Positions 53,445 to 61,829 of a DNA stretch of 64,000 nucleotides are shown here, piece after piece. The notes beneath the pieces are model-generated. The model worked only from the letters and a program-made list of their open reading frames with translations. It did not search any database and had not been told where the DNA came from. Origin of the DNA: Thermococcus thioreducens (GTDB taxonomy: Archaea > Methanobacteriota_B > Thermococci > Thermococcales > Thermococcaceae); assembly GCF_002214545.1 (NCBI RefSeq), contig NZ_CP015105.1, positions 434,001 through 498,000 of the forward strand, written 5' to 3'. Each line of letters begins with the position of its first letter. Positions within the stretch are counted from its first letter, which is position 1. A program made the translations under genes and the position numbers.

Positions 53445-54113
53445 GTGAAGCGCTCCAAGACTCTCTACTCTGTCTTTTTCCTTGTTTTTCTGTTGGTTGC
53501 AGGCGGGGCTTATTACTTCCACACCCGGGGCTCCAGCAGTATCACAGAACCTCAGATAAAGTTTAACGCAACGAGTCTTGACTTTACCGGTCCAAACATG
53601 ACCCTTGTATACAAAGCCGTGGAATACTCTGGGAAGACGCTGATTCAGAACTCAACGAGAACTTTCATCATAATTCGGGAGGGGAACACTACTACAATCC
53701 TCGAGAGGTTTAAAATCGAGTGGCAGGCGCCCGATTACTCTATCTCCAAAGGAGAAAACCGAGCCGAGATAGTCGGCTCAAACCCCATTGTATATCAATC
53801 TGATGGTTCAATCTTTGTTGAGGGGGAACGGGCTGAAGTCGAACTGTTTAGGGTTGGATATCCCTACTCTCCAGTATTCGAACGACTAAAGGCTGAAAAG
53901 GGCTACACCCTCACGCTGTGCTGCGCCAATCTCACTGTGGAGGACGTGAGGACTATAAACGGGAGAGAATGTATTATAGTGAAAGCGGAAACTAGAGACG
54001 CTATTCTCAAACTTGCCATCGACGCTAAGACTCGACTGCTCCTTTGGGATTACGGGGTTTCCAAAGACGTGACGGGGTCATGGTGGGAAGACTGGCTGGT
54101 CACTTCCAAGTAA
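53445..54113 (+). CDS. Membrane-anchored extracytoplasmic protein, partner of preceding gene
   Basis: A 222-residue protein with an N-terminal anchor or signal (TLYSVFFLVFLLVAGGAYYF) and a beta-rich external domain with several NxT/S sequons (FNATSLDF, NSTRTF, NTTTIL, NLTVED) and a CC pair (LTLCCANLT). The GTG after GAGGTGATTCGC, ten bases from the previous stop, is taken as start. The two genes form an operon. No family recognised; the ending resembles outer-lipoprotein-like sensor domains only loosely. Confidence 0.72.
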   Translation: MKRSKTLYSVFFLVFLLVAGGAYYFHTRGSSSITEPQIKFNATSLDFTGPNMTLVYKAVEYSGKTLIQNSTRTFIIIREGNTTTILERFKIEWQAPDYSISKGENRAEIVGSNPIVYQSDGSIFVEGERAEVELFRVGYPYSPVFERLKAEKGYTLTLCCANLTVEDVRTINGRECIIVKAETRDAILKLAIDAKTRLLLWDYGVSKDVTGSWWEDWLVTSK

Positions 54114-54153
54114 ACTCCCCCATCTTTATAAACCCCTTTTCTTATCCCCGACC

Positions 54154-54741
54154 ATGAGCCACTACTACTCCGAGGAGCCGAACGTCCCCCTGAAGACGAA
54201 AACTATAGAGGTCTGCATTAGAGGTCAGTGTTTAAAATTCACCACCGCCAGTGGGGTTTTCTCCTTCGGCAAGCTTGACCGGGGGACGGAACTGCTAATA
54301 GAAAGTATGATACTTGATGGGAACTGGCGCGTCCTGGATTTGGGATGCGGCTACGGTGCTATAGGAATAGTCGCCTCCCGATTCGTGGACTACGTCGTCA
54401 TGACCGACGTGAACGGAAGGGCTGTCAGCATGGCGAGGAAAAATTTAAAAATCAACGGCGTTAGAAACGCCGAGGTTAGGTGGGGAAGCCTCTACGAGCC
54501 CGTTAAGGGCGAAAAGTTTGACACAATCATCACTAACCCCCCGGTGCACGCGGGAAAGGAAGTGCTGAGGGAAATAGTTATAAACGCTCCCCGGCATCTC
54601 AACGATGGAGGCCTCCTGCAACTCGTTATCAAGACCAAGCAGGGGGCAAAGTATATTAAGGCTCTAATGGATGACCACTTCACCGAAGTGAGAGAGCTGG
54701 CGAAGGGGAGCGGCTACCGCGTGTATGCCGGGATCGCCTAG
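54154..54741 (+). CDS. RsmC-like class I methyltransferase
   Basis: A 195-residue SAM-dependent methyltransferase of the RsmC/small-methyltransferase group that modifies guanine N2 in RNA. The SAM motif is RVLDLGCGYGAIGIVA, followed by MTDVNGRAVSMARKN and the catalytic NPPVHAG, equivalent to the NPPF/NPPY motif of N-methyltransferases. Its final 15 bases (GCCGGGATCGCCTAG, giving the end AGIA and stop) are also the 5' end of a tRNA-Ser gene. A TATA-like TTTATAAACC lies upstream. Confidence 0.9.
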   Translation: MSHYYSEEPNVPLKTKTIEVCIRGQCLKFTTASGVFSFGKLDRGTELLIESMILDGNWRVLDLGCGYGAIGIVASRFVDYVVMTDVNGRAVSMARKNLKINGVRNAEVRWGSLYEPVKGEKFDTIITNPPVHAGKEVLREIVINAPRHLNDGGLLQLVIKTKQGAKYIKALMDDHFTEVRELAKGSGYRVYAGIA

Positions 54742-54813
54742 CCTGGGATGGCGCGGGCCTTGAGAGCCCGTGTCCGTATGGACACCGGGGTTCAAATCCC
54801 CGTCCCGGCGCCA
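54727..54813 (+). tRNA. tRNA-Ser (anticodon TGA)
   Basis: A class II tRNA with encoded CCA. Acceptor GCCGGGA (54727-54733) pairs with TCCCGGC. The anticodon stem-loop is CGGGC-CTTGAGA-GCCCG, giving TGA. The long variable arm (TGTCCGTATGGACA) is typical of serine. The T arm is CGGGG-TTCAAAT-CCCCG. The 5' 15 bases overlap the methyltransferase coding end. Confidence 0.93.
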
Positions 54814-54852
54814 AAATCCTCTATGAAGGATTGAGACGGAGGTGTATTCGTA

Positions 54853-55302
54853 ATGACGGACAACTTCAGACACATCGTCCGTGTAGCGGGAGTTGATCTG
54901 GACGGAAATAAGCAGCTTAGATGGGCCCTCACGGGCATTAGAGGCATAGGCATAAACTTCGCGACCATGGTGCTCAGGGTGGCAGGGATTGACCCATACA
55001 TGAAGACCGGTTACCTGACCGACGAGCAGGTCAAGACCATAGAGAATATCCTCGAAGATCCGATAGCCCACGGCATACCAGCCTGGGCGGTCAACAGGCC
55101 GAAGGACTACGAGACCGGCAAGGACATGCACCTTATCACCGCCAAGCTCGTTATGGCCTGGCGTGAGGACGTCAACAGGCTCAGGAGAATCAGGGCTTAC
55201 CGCGGCATAAGGCACGAGCTCGGACTGCCGCTCAGGGGACAGAGGACCAGGTCGAACTTCAGGCACGGTACCACCGTCGGCGTGAGAAGAAAGAAGAAGT
55301 GA
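54853..55302 (+). CDS. rps13: 30S ribosomal protein S13 (uS13)
   Basis: A 149-residue S13 in the small-subunit head. Landmarks are [40 protein letters not shown] and the tail [20 protein letters not shown]. It begins the alpha-operon part, 39 bases after tRNA-Ser, with GGAGGTG upstream of the ATG. Confidence 0.97.
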   Translation: MTDNFRHIVRVAGVDLDGNKQLRWALTGIRGIGINFATMVLRVAGIDPYMKTGYLTDEQVKTIENILEDPIAHGIPAWAVNRPKDYETGKDMHLITAKLVMAWREDVNRLRRIRAYRGIRHELGLPLRGQRTRSNFRHGTTVGVRRKKK

Positions 55303-55312
55303 GGTGGTTTAG

Positions 55313-55855
55313 ATGGGAGACCCTAAGAGGCAGAGGAAGAAGTACGAAACTCCCTCTCACCCCTGGATTAAGGAGAGGCTCGACCGCGAGAGAGTCCTCA
55401 TGAAGAAGTACGCCCTCAAGAACAAGAAGGAGCTCTGGCGCCACGAGACCCAGCTCAAGGAGTTCAGACGTAGGGCCAGGCGCCTCCTCGCGGCGAGGGG
55501 TAAGCAGGCCGAGATCGAGAGGGTTCAGCTCCTCCAGAGGCTCAACAGGCTGGGCCTCCTTCCGGCCGACGCCGTCCTGGATGACGTTCTCTCTCTCACC
55601 GTTGAGGACGTCCTCGACAGGCGTCTTCAGACGATAGTCTACAAGAAGGGACTCGCCAGGACCATCAGGCAGGCCAGGCAGCTCATTGTCCACGGCCACA
55701 TCGAGGTCAACGGGCAGATCATCCGCTCCCCGGGATACCTCGTTCTCAGGGAGGAGGAAGACGCTATAACCTACTCGAAGACCTCTCCTTTCGCCAAGGA
55801 GAGCCACCCCGAGAGGATGGTTATTGAACAGGCCAAGCAGGGTGGTGAGGCATGA
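55313..55855 (+). CDS. rps4: 30S ribosomal protein S4 (uS4)
   Basis: A 180-residue S4 that nucleates 16S rRNA folding. The S4 RNA-binding motif is [20 protein letters not shown] then [20 protein letters not shown]. The N terminus is [22 protein letters not shown]-type overlap with rps11. Confidence 0.97.
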   Translation: MGDPKRQRKKYETPSHPWIKERLDRERVLMKKYALKNKKELWRHETQLKEFRRRARRLLAARGKQAEIERVQLLQRLNRLGLLPADAVLDDVLSLTVEDVLDRRLQTIVYKKGLARTIRQARQLIVHGHIEVNGQIIRSPGYLVLREEEDAITYSKTSPFAKESHPERMVIEQAKQGGEA

Positions 55856-56271
55856 GCGAGGAAGTTCAGCAGGTTAACCTTAAGAAGAAGGAGAAGTGGG
55901 GAGTTGCCCACATCTACTCCTCCTACAACAACACCATTATCCACATCACCGACCTCACCGGGGCCGAGACCGTCAGCAGGTGGAGCGGTGGTATGGTCGT
56001 CAAGGCCGACAGGGACGAGCCATCACCATACGCGGCCATGATTGCCGCCAGGAGGGCCGCCGAAGAGGCCATGGAGAAGGGCTTTGTCGGCGTTCACATC
56101 AAGGTCCGCGCTCCGGGAGGGAGCAAGAGCAAGAGCCCCGGGCCGGGTGCACAGGCCGCTATCCGTGCCCTCGCCAGGGCCGGCCTTAGGATAGGGAGGG
56201 TTGAGGACGTCACCCCGATTCCGCACGACGGCACCAGGCCGAAGGGCGGAAGGCGGGGCAGGCGTGTCTGA
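55852..56271 (+). CDS. rps11: 30S ribosomal protein S11 (uS11)
   Basis: A 139-residue S11 at the mRNA exit. It has [40 protein letters not shown] and the C-terminal [18 protein letters not shown]. It starts inside the rps4 stop. Confidence 0.97.
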   Translation: MSEEVQQVNLKKKEKWGVAHIYSSYNNTIIHITDLTGAETVSRWSGGMVVKADRDEPSPYAAMIAARRAAEEAMEKGFVGVHIKVRAPGGSKSKSPGPGAQAAIRALARAGLRIGRVEDVTPIPHDGTRPKGGRRGRRV

Positions 56272-56299
56272 CCCCACAACTTCTTTTTTGGTGATGCCA

Positions 56300-57085
56300 A
56301 TGGAGCCAAAGTTTCAGATTCTTGAAAAAAGGGAGGACTCGATTAGGTTCATCATTGAGGGAGTCGACGTTCCCTTCGCCAACGCCCTGAGGAGAACCAT
56401 CCTGGCTGAGGTTCCCACCTTCGCCGTTGACGAGGTCGAGTTCTTTGAGAACGATTCAGCACTTTTTGACGAGATAATCGCCCACAGGCTGGCGATGATT
56501 CCGCTCACCACCCCCGTTGAGAGGTTCTCGCTGGATGCCCTTGAGCTGGATGACTATACTGTCACGCTCTCCCTTGAGGCCGAGGGGCAGGGTATGGTCT
56601 ACTCCGGCGACCTGAAGAGCGATGACGAAGGGGTTAAGCCCGCTAACCCGGACATCCCGATAGTCAAACTGGCGGAAGGACAGAGGCTAACCCTCAACGC
56701 CTACGCGAGGCTTGGGCGCGGAAAGGATCACGCCAAGTGGCAGCCCGGCTTCGTCTATTATAAGTACCTGACAAAGATACACGTGAGCAAAGAAGTCCCG
56801 GAGTGGGAAGAGCTCAAAAAGCTTGCCGAAAGGCGCGGTCTTCCGGTTGATGAGACCGAAGAGGAGCTCATCATCACTACCACGAAGGCCTTCTACCTCC
56901 CGAGGAAGTTTGAGGCTTACCAGGGTGATAAGATAAGGAAGGAGGTAGTTCCGGGAACGTTCGTGTTTACCGTCGAGACCAACGGAGAACTCCCCGTTGA
57001 GGAAATCGTGGCCATAGCCCTAAAAATCCTCATGAGGAAGAGCGATAGATTTATAAGCGAACTCCATAAATTAGCGTCCGACTGA
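56300..57085 (+). CDS. rpoD: DNA-directed RNA polymerase subunit D (Rpo3)
   Basis: A 261-residue subunit D, counterpart of bacterial alpha/eukaryotic RPB3, which with subunit L seeds polymerase assembly. Conserved parts are [40 protein letters not shown] and [13 protein letters not shown]. The middle insertion contains no cysteines, so the [4Fe-4S] cluster present in some archaeal D subunits is absent. The ATG after GGTGATGCCA is chosen; longer frames would overlap rps11. tRNA-Leu begins two bases after its stop. Confidence 0.95.
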   Translation: MEPKFQILEKREDSIRFIIEGVDVPFANALRRTILAEVPTFAVDEVEFFENDSALFDEIIAHRLAMIPLTTPVERFSLDALELDDYTVTLSLEAEGQGMVYSGDLKSDDEGVKPANPDIPIVKLAEGQRLTLNAYARLGRGKDHAKWQPGFVYYKYLTKIHVSKEVPEWEELKKLAERRGLPVDETEEELIITTTKAFYLPRKFEAYQGDKIRKEVVPGTFVFTVETNGELPVEEIVAIALKILMRKSDRFISELHKLASD

Positions 57086-57086
57086 C

Positions 57087-57174
57087 GCGGGGGTAGCCGA
57101 GCCTGGCCAAAGGCGCGGGATTCAGGGTCCCGTCCCGTAGGGGTTCCGGGGTTCAAATCCCCGCCCCCGCACCA
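57087..57174 (+). tRNA. tRNA-Leu (anticodon CAG)
   Basis: A class II tRNA: acceptor GCGGGGG pairs with CCCCCGC, CCA is encoded. The anticodon stem-loop CGGGA-TTCAGGG-TCCCG gives CAG. The variable arm (TCCCGTAGGGGTT region) is long, as in leucine tRNAs. The T arm is CGGGG-TTCAAAT-CCCCG. It sits immediately after rpoD. Confidence 0.93.
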
Positions 57175-57242
57175 GTATTTACGCTCACCCCGTTGGACCT
57201 GTCGGTTTCCCACCTGCGAGAGAGCGTTAAGGAGGTATGTTC

Positions 57243-57608
57243 ATGGTCAAGAGAACCGGACCCACTGACATCAATCTGAGGAGGCTCATCCGCTACCTCA
57301 GAAAGAAGTCTAACGAGGAAGGGGTTAAGATCTGGAAGGACATCGCCTGGCGCCTTGAGAGGCCCAGGAGGCAGAGGGCTGAGGTTAACGTCAGCAGGAT
57401 CAACCGCTACACCAAGGATGGTGACACCGTCATCGTCCCCGGAAGCGTCCTCGGTGCAGGAAAGCTTGAGCACAAGGTCACCGTTGCTGCCTGGAAGTTC
57501 AGCGAGACGGCCAAAAGGAAGATAGTTGAGGCCGGTGGAGAGGTCCTCACGATTGAGGAGCTCATCGAGAGGAACCCGAAGGGTAGTGGAGTAATCATAA
57601 TGGAGTGA
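57243..57608 (+). CDS. rpl18e: 50S ribosomal protein L18e (eL18)
   Basis: A 121-residue L18e. Core motifs are [40 protein letters not shown] and a final [20 protein letters not shown] precedes the chosen ATG; the ATG two codons earlier lies within that site. Confidence 0.96.
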   Translation: MVKRTGPTDINLRRLIRYLRKKSNEEGVKIWKDIAWRLERPRRQRAEVNVSRINRYTKDGDTVIVPGSVLGAGKLEHKVTVAAWKFSETAKRKIVEAGGEVLTIEELIERNPKGSGVIIME

Positions 57609-57614
57609 TGGGCC

Positions 57615-58043
57615 ATGAGGATAATTAACGCTGAAGGACTCATACTCGGAAGGCTCGCCTCGAAGGTCGCCAAGATGCTCCTTGAGGGCGAGGAAGTCAT
57701 CATAGTCAACGCCGACAAGGCCATCATCACCGGAAACCGCGAGGACATCTTCGCCAAGTACAAGCAGAGGACCGAGCTGAGAACCAGGACCAACCCGAGG
57801 AGGGGTCCGTTCTATCCAAAGAGGAGCGACGAGATCGTCAGGAGAACCGTCAGGGGAATGCTTCCATGGAAGACCGACCGCGGAAGGAAGGCCTTCAAGA
57901 GGCTCAAGGTCTATGTCGGCGTTCCGAAGGAGTTCGAGGGAAGAGAGCTTGAGACCATAATCGAGGCCCACATGTCGAGGCTCGCAACTCCGAAGTACGT
58001 TACCGTTGGCGAGGTTGCCAAGTTCCTCGGTGGAAAGTTCTGA
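57615..58043 (+). CDS. rpl13: 50S ribosomal protein L13 (uL13)
   Basis: A 142-residue L13. It begins [20 protein letters not shown] and contains [19 protein letters not shown] and [20 protein letters not shown]. Its stop is fused to TGAGGTGAGAG for rps9. Confidence 0.97.
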   Translation: MRIINAEGLILGRLASKVAKMLLEGEEVIIVNADKAIITGNREDIFAKYKQRTELRTRTNPRRGPFYPKRSDEIVRRTVRGMLPWKTDRGRKAFKRLKVYVGVPKEFEGRELETIIEAHMSRLATPKYVTVGEVAKFLGGKF

Positions 58044-58054
58044 GGTGAGAGAAA

Positions 58055-58462
58055 ATGAAGGTCATCCAGACTGCTGGTAAGAGGAAGACGGCCATCGCGA
58101 GGGCCACCATCCGGGAAGGAAAGGGTCGCGTCAGGATCAACCACAAGCCAGTTGAGATCATCGAGCCGGAAATCGCGCGCTTCACTATCATGGAACCGCT
58201 TGTCCTCGCCGGGGAGGAGATAGTCAGCAAGGTTGACATCGACGTCAAGGTCGAGGGCGGAGGCTTCATGGGACAGGCAGAGGCCGCGCGCGTTGCCATA
58301 GCCAGGGCCCTCGTCGAGTGGACCAACGACATGAACCTCAAGGAAAAGTTTATGAAGTACGACAGGACCATGCTCGTCGGGGACAGCAGGCGCACCGAAC
58401 CGCACAAGCCCAACCGCTCAACCAAGGGTCCCAGGGCGAAGAGGCAGAAGTCCTACCGCTGA
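58055..58462 (+). CDS. rps9: 30S ribosomal protein S9 (uS9)
   Basis: A 135-residue S9 whose C-terminal tail contacts P-site tRNA. It has [40 protein letters not shown] and the end [16 protein letters not shown], then RAKRQKSYR. Confidence 0.97.
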   Translation: MKVIQTAGKRKTAIARATIREGKGRVRINHKPVEIIEPEIARFTIMEPLVLAGEEIVSKVDIDVKVEGGGFMGQAEAARVAIARALVEWTNDMNLKEKFMKYDRTMLVGDSRRTEPHKPNRSTKGPRAKRQKSYR

Positions 58463-58496
58463 CCGCTTTCCTTTAATATTCAAGAAGGTGATACGG

Positions 58497-58694
58497 GTGA
58501 TAGTTCCCGTCAGGTGCTTCACGTGTGGAAAGGTCATAGGAGACAAATACTACGAGTTCAAGGCCCGAGTTGAGAAGGGCGAGGATCCCGAAAAGGTCCT
58601 CGACGACCTCGGGATCGAGAGGTACTGCTGCAGGAGAACCCTGCTGAGCCACGTCGAGCTCATAGATCAGGTAATGGTATACAGGGTATACTGA
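58497..58694 (+). CDS. rpoN: DNA-directed RNA polymerase subunit N (Rpo10)
   Basis: A 65-residue zinc-binding subunit N (RPB10 homologue). The ligands are in [15 protein letters not shown] and [17 protein letters not shown], the conserved CC pair included. AAGGTGATACGG precedes the GTG chosen as start; an in-frame GTG three codons earlier lies in that site. Confidence 0.95.
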   Translation: MIVPVRCFTCGKVIGDKYYEFKARVEKGEDPEKVLDDLGIERYCCRRTLLSHVELIDQVMVYRVY

Positions 58695-58711
58695 AAAACC
58701 ACATTTCTGGG

Positions 58712-58789
58712 GGGGCCGTGGGGTAGCTTGGTCTATCCTCCCGGCTTGGGGTGCCGGAGACCCGGGTTCAAATCCCGGCGGCCCCACCA
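58712..58789 (+). tRNA. tRNA-Pro (anticodon GGG)
   Basis: Acceptor GGGGCCG pairs with CGGCCCC, discriminator A, CCA encoded. The anticodon stem-loop CCGGC-TTGGGGT-GCCGG gives GGG. The T arm is CCGGG-TTCAAAT-CCCGG. It lies between rpoN and rpoK. Confidence 0.93.
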
Positions 58790-58810
58790 AAATTTGCACG
58801 GGTGGTTGAA

Positions 58811-58984
58811 ATGTTCAGGTACACGAGATTTGAAAAGGCCCGTATAATTGGAGCAAGGGCCCTCCAGATAGCGATGGGTGCGCCCATACTCATCGACGTC
58901 CCGGAAGGAATCACGCCGCTCGACGCCGCGCTGCTTGAGTTTGAGAAGGGAATAATCCCCCTCACCGTAATCAGGCCGAGCTGA
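58811..58984 (+). CDS. rpoK: DNA-directed RNA polymerase subunit K (Rpo6)
   Basis: A 57-residue subunit K (RPB6/omega homologue) with [20 protein letters not shown] and the end [27 protein letters not shown] precedes the ATG, 21 bases after tRNA-Pro. It is followed six bases on by the enolase-like gene. Confidence 0.95.
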   Translation: MFRYTRFEKARIIGARALQIAMGAPILIDVPEGITPLDAALLEFEKGIIPLTVIRPS

Positions 58985-58990
58985 TGAAAG

Positions 58991-60016
58991 ATGACCGTGA
59001 TAGAGAACGTAATCGGCAGGGTCGCGGTGCTCAAGGGTGGTAGGTATTCAGTCGAGGTAGACGTCATAACGAGCTCGGGCTTCGGTCGCTTTGCATCCCC
59101 AATAGATGAGAACCCTAGCCTGTACATAGCCGAGGCCCACCGCGCCGTGAGCGAAGTTGACGAGATAATCGGACCAGAGCTGATAGGCTTCGATGCCAGC
59201 GAGCAGGAGCTCATAGACAGCTACCTCTGGGAGATAGATGGCACCGAGGACTTCAGCCACATCGGTGCCAACACAGCACTGGCGGTGTCAATAGCGGTCG
59301 CCAAGGCCGCGGCGAGCGTCAAGAGGATGCCTCTCTACAGCTACATCGGGGGCACCTTCACGACCGAGCTACCGGTGCCGATCCTTGAGATAGCGGGTGG
59401 TGAGGCCTTTGACTACTACGTAATGGTTCGTGACCTCATGGAGATAACCGACGTCGTTGACGCCGCCAACAAAGTTCTTGAGCATGCCGAAGCCAGCACT
59501 GTGGAGGCCTTTTCAAAGGCCACCGAAAAGGCCACCGACGAGCTTGGCCTCGAAGTCGCTCTCGGACTTGTGCAGAAGATCCCGATGGAGACCGAGGAAG
59601 TGCTCTCTATAGTTGAGGACAACAACGTGGCCTATATAAAGCCCCTCGGCGACGAGGAGCTGTTCCTTGAGCTGATAGCCGGTACCCACGAGGTGTTCGT
59701 TGACGGCGAGCACCTCTTCCGCGAGAAGGACATACTGGACAGGCGCTACTACAACGCCCTGTCAATAAAGCCGATAAACCTAGGCACGCTCACCGACTTA
59801 TACAACCTTGTGAACGACACGAAGTCGGAGAGGATAACCCCCATCCTCGCGGAGGCTCGCTACGAGTCCTCCGATGAGGCACTGGCCCACCTTGCGGTGG
59901 GTCTGCGCTGTCCGGCGATGGTGCTCCGTTCGGATTCCATCGCCAAGCTGAACGAGCTGATAAGAATAGCCGAAGATTTGGGTGAAAGGGGTAGGATAAT
60001 AACCTTTGAAGGATGA
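58991..60016 (+). CDS. Enolase-like protein lacking catalytic residues
   Basis: A 341-residue enolase-superfamily protein, shorter than true enolase (about 430). The overall order is kept: N-terminal GRYSVEVDVITSSG in place of GNPTVEVDV, ANTALAVSIAVAKAAA, LPVPILEIAGG, and the late SIKPINLGTLTDLYNLVND then LAHLAVGLRCPAMVL. The substrate loop (SGASTG) is replaced by a FGRFASP segment, and the SHRSGET motif with its catalytic neighbourhood is replaced by AEARYESSD. It is unlikely to make phosphoenolpyruvate. Its fixed place between rpoK and rps2 suggests a role tied to transcription or translation. Confidence 0.85.
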   Translation: MTVIENVIGRVAVLKGGRYSVEVDVITSSGFGRFASPIDENPSLYIAEAHRAVSEVDEIIGPELIGFDASEQELIDSYLWEIDGTEDFSHIGANTALAVSIAVAKAAASVKRMPLYSYIGGTFTTELPVPILEIAGGEAFDYYVMVRDLMEITDVVDAANKVLEHAEASTVEAFSKATEKATDELGLEVALGLVQKIPMETEEVLSIVEDNNVAYIKPLGDEELFLELIAGTHEVFVDGEHLFREKDILDRRYYNALSIKPINLGTLTDLYNLVNDTKSERITPILAEARYESSDEALAHLAVGLRCPAMVLRSDSIAKLNELIRIAEDLGERGRIITFEG

Positions 60017-60029
60017 GGAGGTGTGAAAA

Positions 60030-60635
60030 ATGGAGGAATACCTTGTTCCACTCGACCAGTACCTTGCCGCCGGTGTCCATATAGGCACCCAGCAGAAGAC
60101 CCAGGACATGAAAAAGTTCATCTACCGCGTTAGGCAGGATGGTCTTTACGTCCTCGACGTCAGGAAGACCGACGAGAGGCTCAGGATAGCCGGTAAGTTC
60201 CTTGCCAAGTTCGATCCGGCCAACATACTCGCCGTCAGCGTCAGGCTCTACGGCCAGAAGCCGGTCAAGAAGTTTGGTGACGTTACCGGTGCCAGGGCCA
60301 TTCCGGGACGCTTCCTGCCCGGAACTATGACCAACCCGCAGGTCAAGAACTTCATGGAGCCTGATGTCCTCATAGTCACTGACCCGAGGGCCGACCACCA
60401 GGCCATGAAGGAGGCCATCGAAATAGGAATCCCGATAGTTGCCCTCGTCGACACCGAGAACTTCCTCAGCTACGTCGATGTTGCGATTCCTACCAACAAC
60501 AAGGGGAGGAAGGCCCTCGCGCTCATCTACTGGATACTCGCCAGGGAGATACTCTACAACAGGAAGGAGATAGAGAGCAGGGAGGACTTCAAGGTTCCTG
60601 TTGAGGACTTTGAGATGAGGATCATCAGAACCTGA
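60030..60635 (+). CDS. rps2: 30S ribosomal protein S2 (uS2)
   Basis: A 201-residue archaeal S2. Motifs are [36 protein letters not shown] and [33 protein letters not shown] precedes the ATG. It is the last larger protein gene of the supercluster. Confidence 0.97.
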   Translation: MEEYLVPLDQYLAAGVHIGTQQKTQDMKKFIYRVRQDGLYVLDVRKTDERLRIAGKFLAKFDPANILAVSVRLYGQKPVKKFGDVTGARAIPGRFLPGTMTNPQVKNFMEPDVLIVTDPRADHQAMKEAIEIGIPIVALVDTENFLSYVDVAIPTNNKGRKALALIYWILAREILYNRKEIESREDFKVPVEDFEMRIIRT

Positions 60636-60675
60636 GGGGAAAGCTTTTAATTCCCCTCGCTTTACTCACCCTCGC

Positions 60676-60763
60676 GCGGGGGTGCCCGAGCCTGGCCAAA
60701 GGGGGCGGACTTAAGATCCGCTGCCGCAGGGCTGCGCGGGTTCGAATCCCGTCCCCCGCACCA
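60676..60763 (+). tRNA. tRNA-Leu (anticodon TAA)
   Basis: A class II tRNA: acceptor GCGGGGG pairs with CCCCCGC, discriminator A, CCA encoded. The anticodon stem-loop GCGGA-CTTAAGA-TCCGC gives TAA. A long variable arm (TGCCGCAGGGCTGC) is present. The T arm is CGGG-TTCGAAT-CCCG. Confidence 0.93.
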
Positions 60764-60820
60764 AAGCTTTAAAAGTCTATGGGGATAGGTGTGTTGGATT
60801 AAGATCATGAGGTGATCACG

Positions 60821-60979
60821 ATGGCGAGATTCCCAGAGGCTGAGGCCAGAATCTTTAGGAAGTACATCTGCATGCGCTGCGGCGCTACCAACCCGTGGAA
60901 GGCCAGGAAGTGCAGAAAGTGTGGCTACAAGGGTCTCCGCCCGAAGGCGAGAGAGCCGCGCGGTGGAATGGGACGCTGA
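60821..60979 (+). CDS. rpl40e: 50S ribosomal protein L40e (eL40)
   Basis: A 52-residue L40e: [20 protein letters not shown] followed by [18 protein letters not shown] and a Gly/Arg tail. The four cysteines form a zinc site. It resembles the ribosomal part of the eukaryotic ubiquitin fusion. The ATG follows GAGGTGATCACG. Its TGA starts the terminator hairpin. Confidence 0.95.
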   Translation: MARFPEAEARIFRKYICMRCGATNPWKARKCRKCGYKGLRPKAREPRGGMGR

Positions 60980-61018
60980 GGGCTTTAGCCCTCAAAGGTT
61001 TCCCTTTTGCACTTTTCT
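60977..61018 (+). terminator. Hairpin plus T-rich tail after L40e
   Basis: TGAGGGC-TTTA-GCCCTCA (60977-60994), beginning with the L40e stop codon, is followed by two T-rich runs (TTTCCCTTTTGCACTTTTC). It is the probable end of the supercluster transcript. Confidence 0.55.
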
Positions 61019-61068
61019 AGGTGCCTGCGTTGTCGGACTAAAAAACTTCTGGAAAAACTTATGGAAAT

Positions 61069-61395
61069 TCACTCCCTGAGCTTTGAGAGCATATTCTCAA
61101 GAAAAGCTATGCCTTCCTCCAGGAGCTTCTCCCCCTCTGGGGTGAGCCTGTAGTACTTCCTGGACGGTTTTCCCGTTTCGCTCTCCTGCCATTCTGCGGT
61201 AACGTATCCTTCCTTCTCCAGCTTGTAGAGAACGACGTACGAACTGACCGTTGCGGGCTCGAAGTTGAAGGCTTCCTTTATTCTCTCCTTGAGCTCGTAA
61301 GCGTACATTGGCCTCTCCTTTAGGAGCCGGAGAATGTAGAGCCACAAGACTTCCTTTGTTATCTTGTTTTTGAGCCTCTCCATCGGGGTCGTCAT
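61069..61395 (-). CDS. PadR-family transcriptional regulator
   Basis: A 108-residue winged-helix protein of the PadR family. The first helices and wing are seen as LYILRLLKERPMYAYELKER, then VSSYVVLYKLEKEGYVTAEW and RKYYRLTPEGEKLLEE. The dimerisation helix is at the C terminus. The ATG after TAGGTGTGAAAGCC is chosen. It lies back-to-back with the FUN14 gene (110 bases apart) and may regulate it and itself. The effector is unknown. Confidence 0.88.
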   Translation of the reverse strand: MTTPMERLKNKITKEVLWLYILRLLKERPMYAYELKERIKEAFNFEPATVSSYVVLYKLEKEGYVTAEWQESETGKPSRKYYRLTPEGEKLLEEGIAFLENMLSKLRE

Positions 61396-61505
61396 GGCTT
61401 TCACACCTACTTTTATGCTTTAGAAATATTTTGGAATCGTGTAATTTAAACATTTTGGCAAAAACGTTTTATTCTCCAGTGCACGACTGATATTAGGTGA
61501 CTGAA

Positions 61506-61805
61506 ATGGAGTTCAACGTAAATGCAATGGTGGGTGACATTGGGGTTGGGGGCGTTGTGGGTTTTGTCACAGGATATGCCCTGAAAAAACTAATGAAGCT
61601 CGCACTGGCCCTTATAGGGGCCTATGTCCTGAGCCTGTTCTGGCTCCAGCAGAAGGGAGTCATAACGGTGAACCAGGACAGGCTGTTTAACCTTGCCAGT
61701 GGATGGACAAGTGAGATAATCGGCCTGTCCGACAAAGTTCTGGGGATACTTCCTGGAACTGGGGCGTTTGTCGTGGGATTCTATCTGGGCTTCCAAAAAG
61801 GTTAA
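61506..61805 (+). CDS. FUN14 family membrane protein
   Basis: A 99-residue membrane protein of the FUN14 family (PF04930). Hydrophobic segments are GGVVGFVTGYALKKLMKLAL, LALIGAYVLSLFWLQ and GTGAFVVGFYLGFQKG, with the short linker VITVNQDRL typical of the family. The ATG follows TTAGGTGACTGAA. Eukaryotic members are mitophagy receptors; no archaeal role is established. It is divergent to padR. Confidence 0.8.
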   Translation: MEFNVNAMVGDIGVGGVVGFVTGYALKKLMKLALALIGAYVLSLFWLQQKGVITVNQDRLFNLASGWTSEIIGLSDKVLGILPGTGAFVVGFYLGFQKG

Positions 61806-61829
61806 ATTTTTCCCTTTCCCTCTCCATCC

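Noticed and set aside
54727-54813. tRNA-Ser as an integration site (att) for a mobile element
   Set aside because: No integrase gene and no repeat of the tRNA 3' end was noticed nearby.
56300-57085. Fe-S cluster domain in RNA polymerase subunit D
   Set aside because: The middle domain has no cysteines, unlike the cluster-bearing archaeal D subunits.
61069-61395. The winged-helix regulator as SurR
   Set aside because: Its motifs (MYAYELKER, YYRLTPEGEKLLEE) are PadR-type, and it lacks the CxxC redox switch of SurR.
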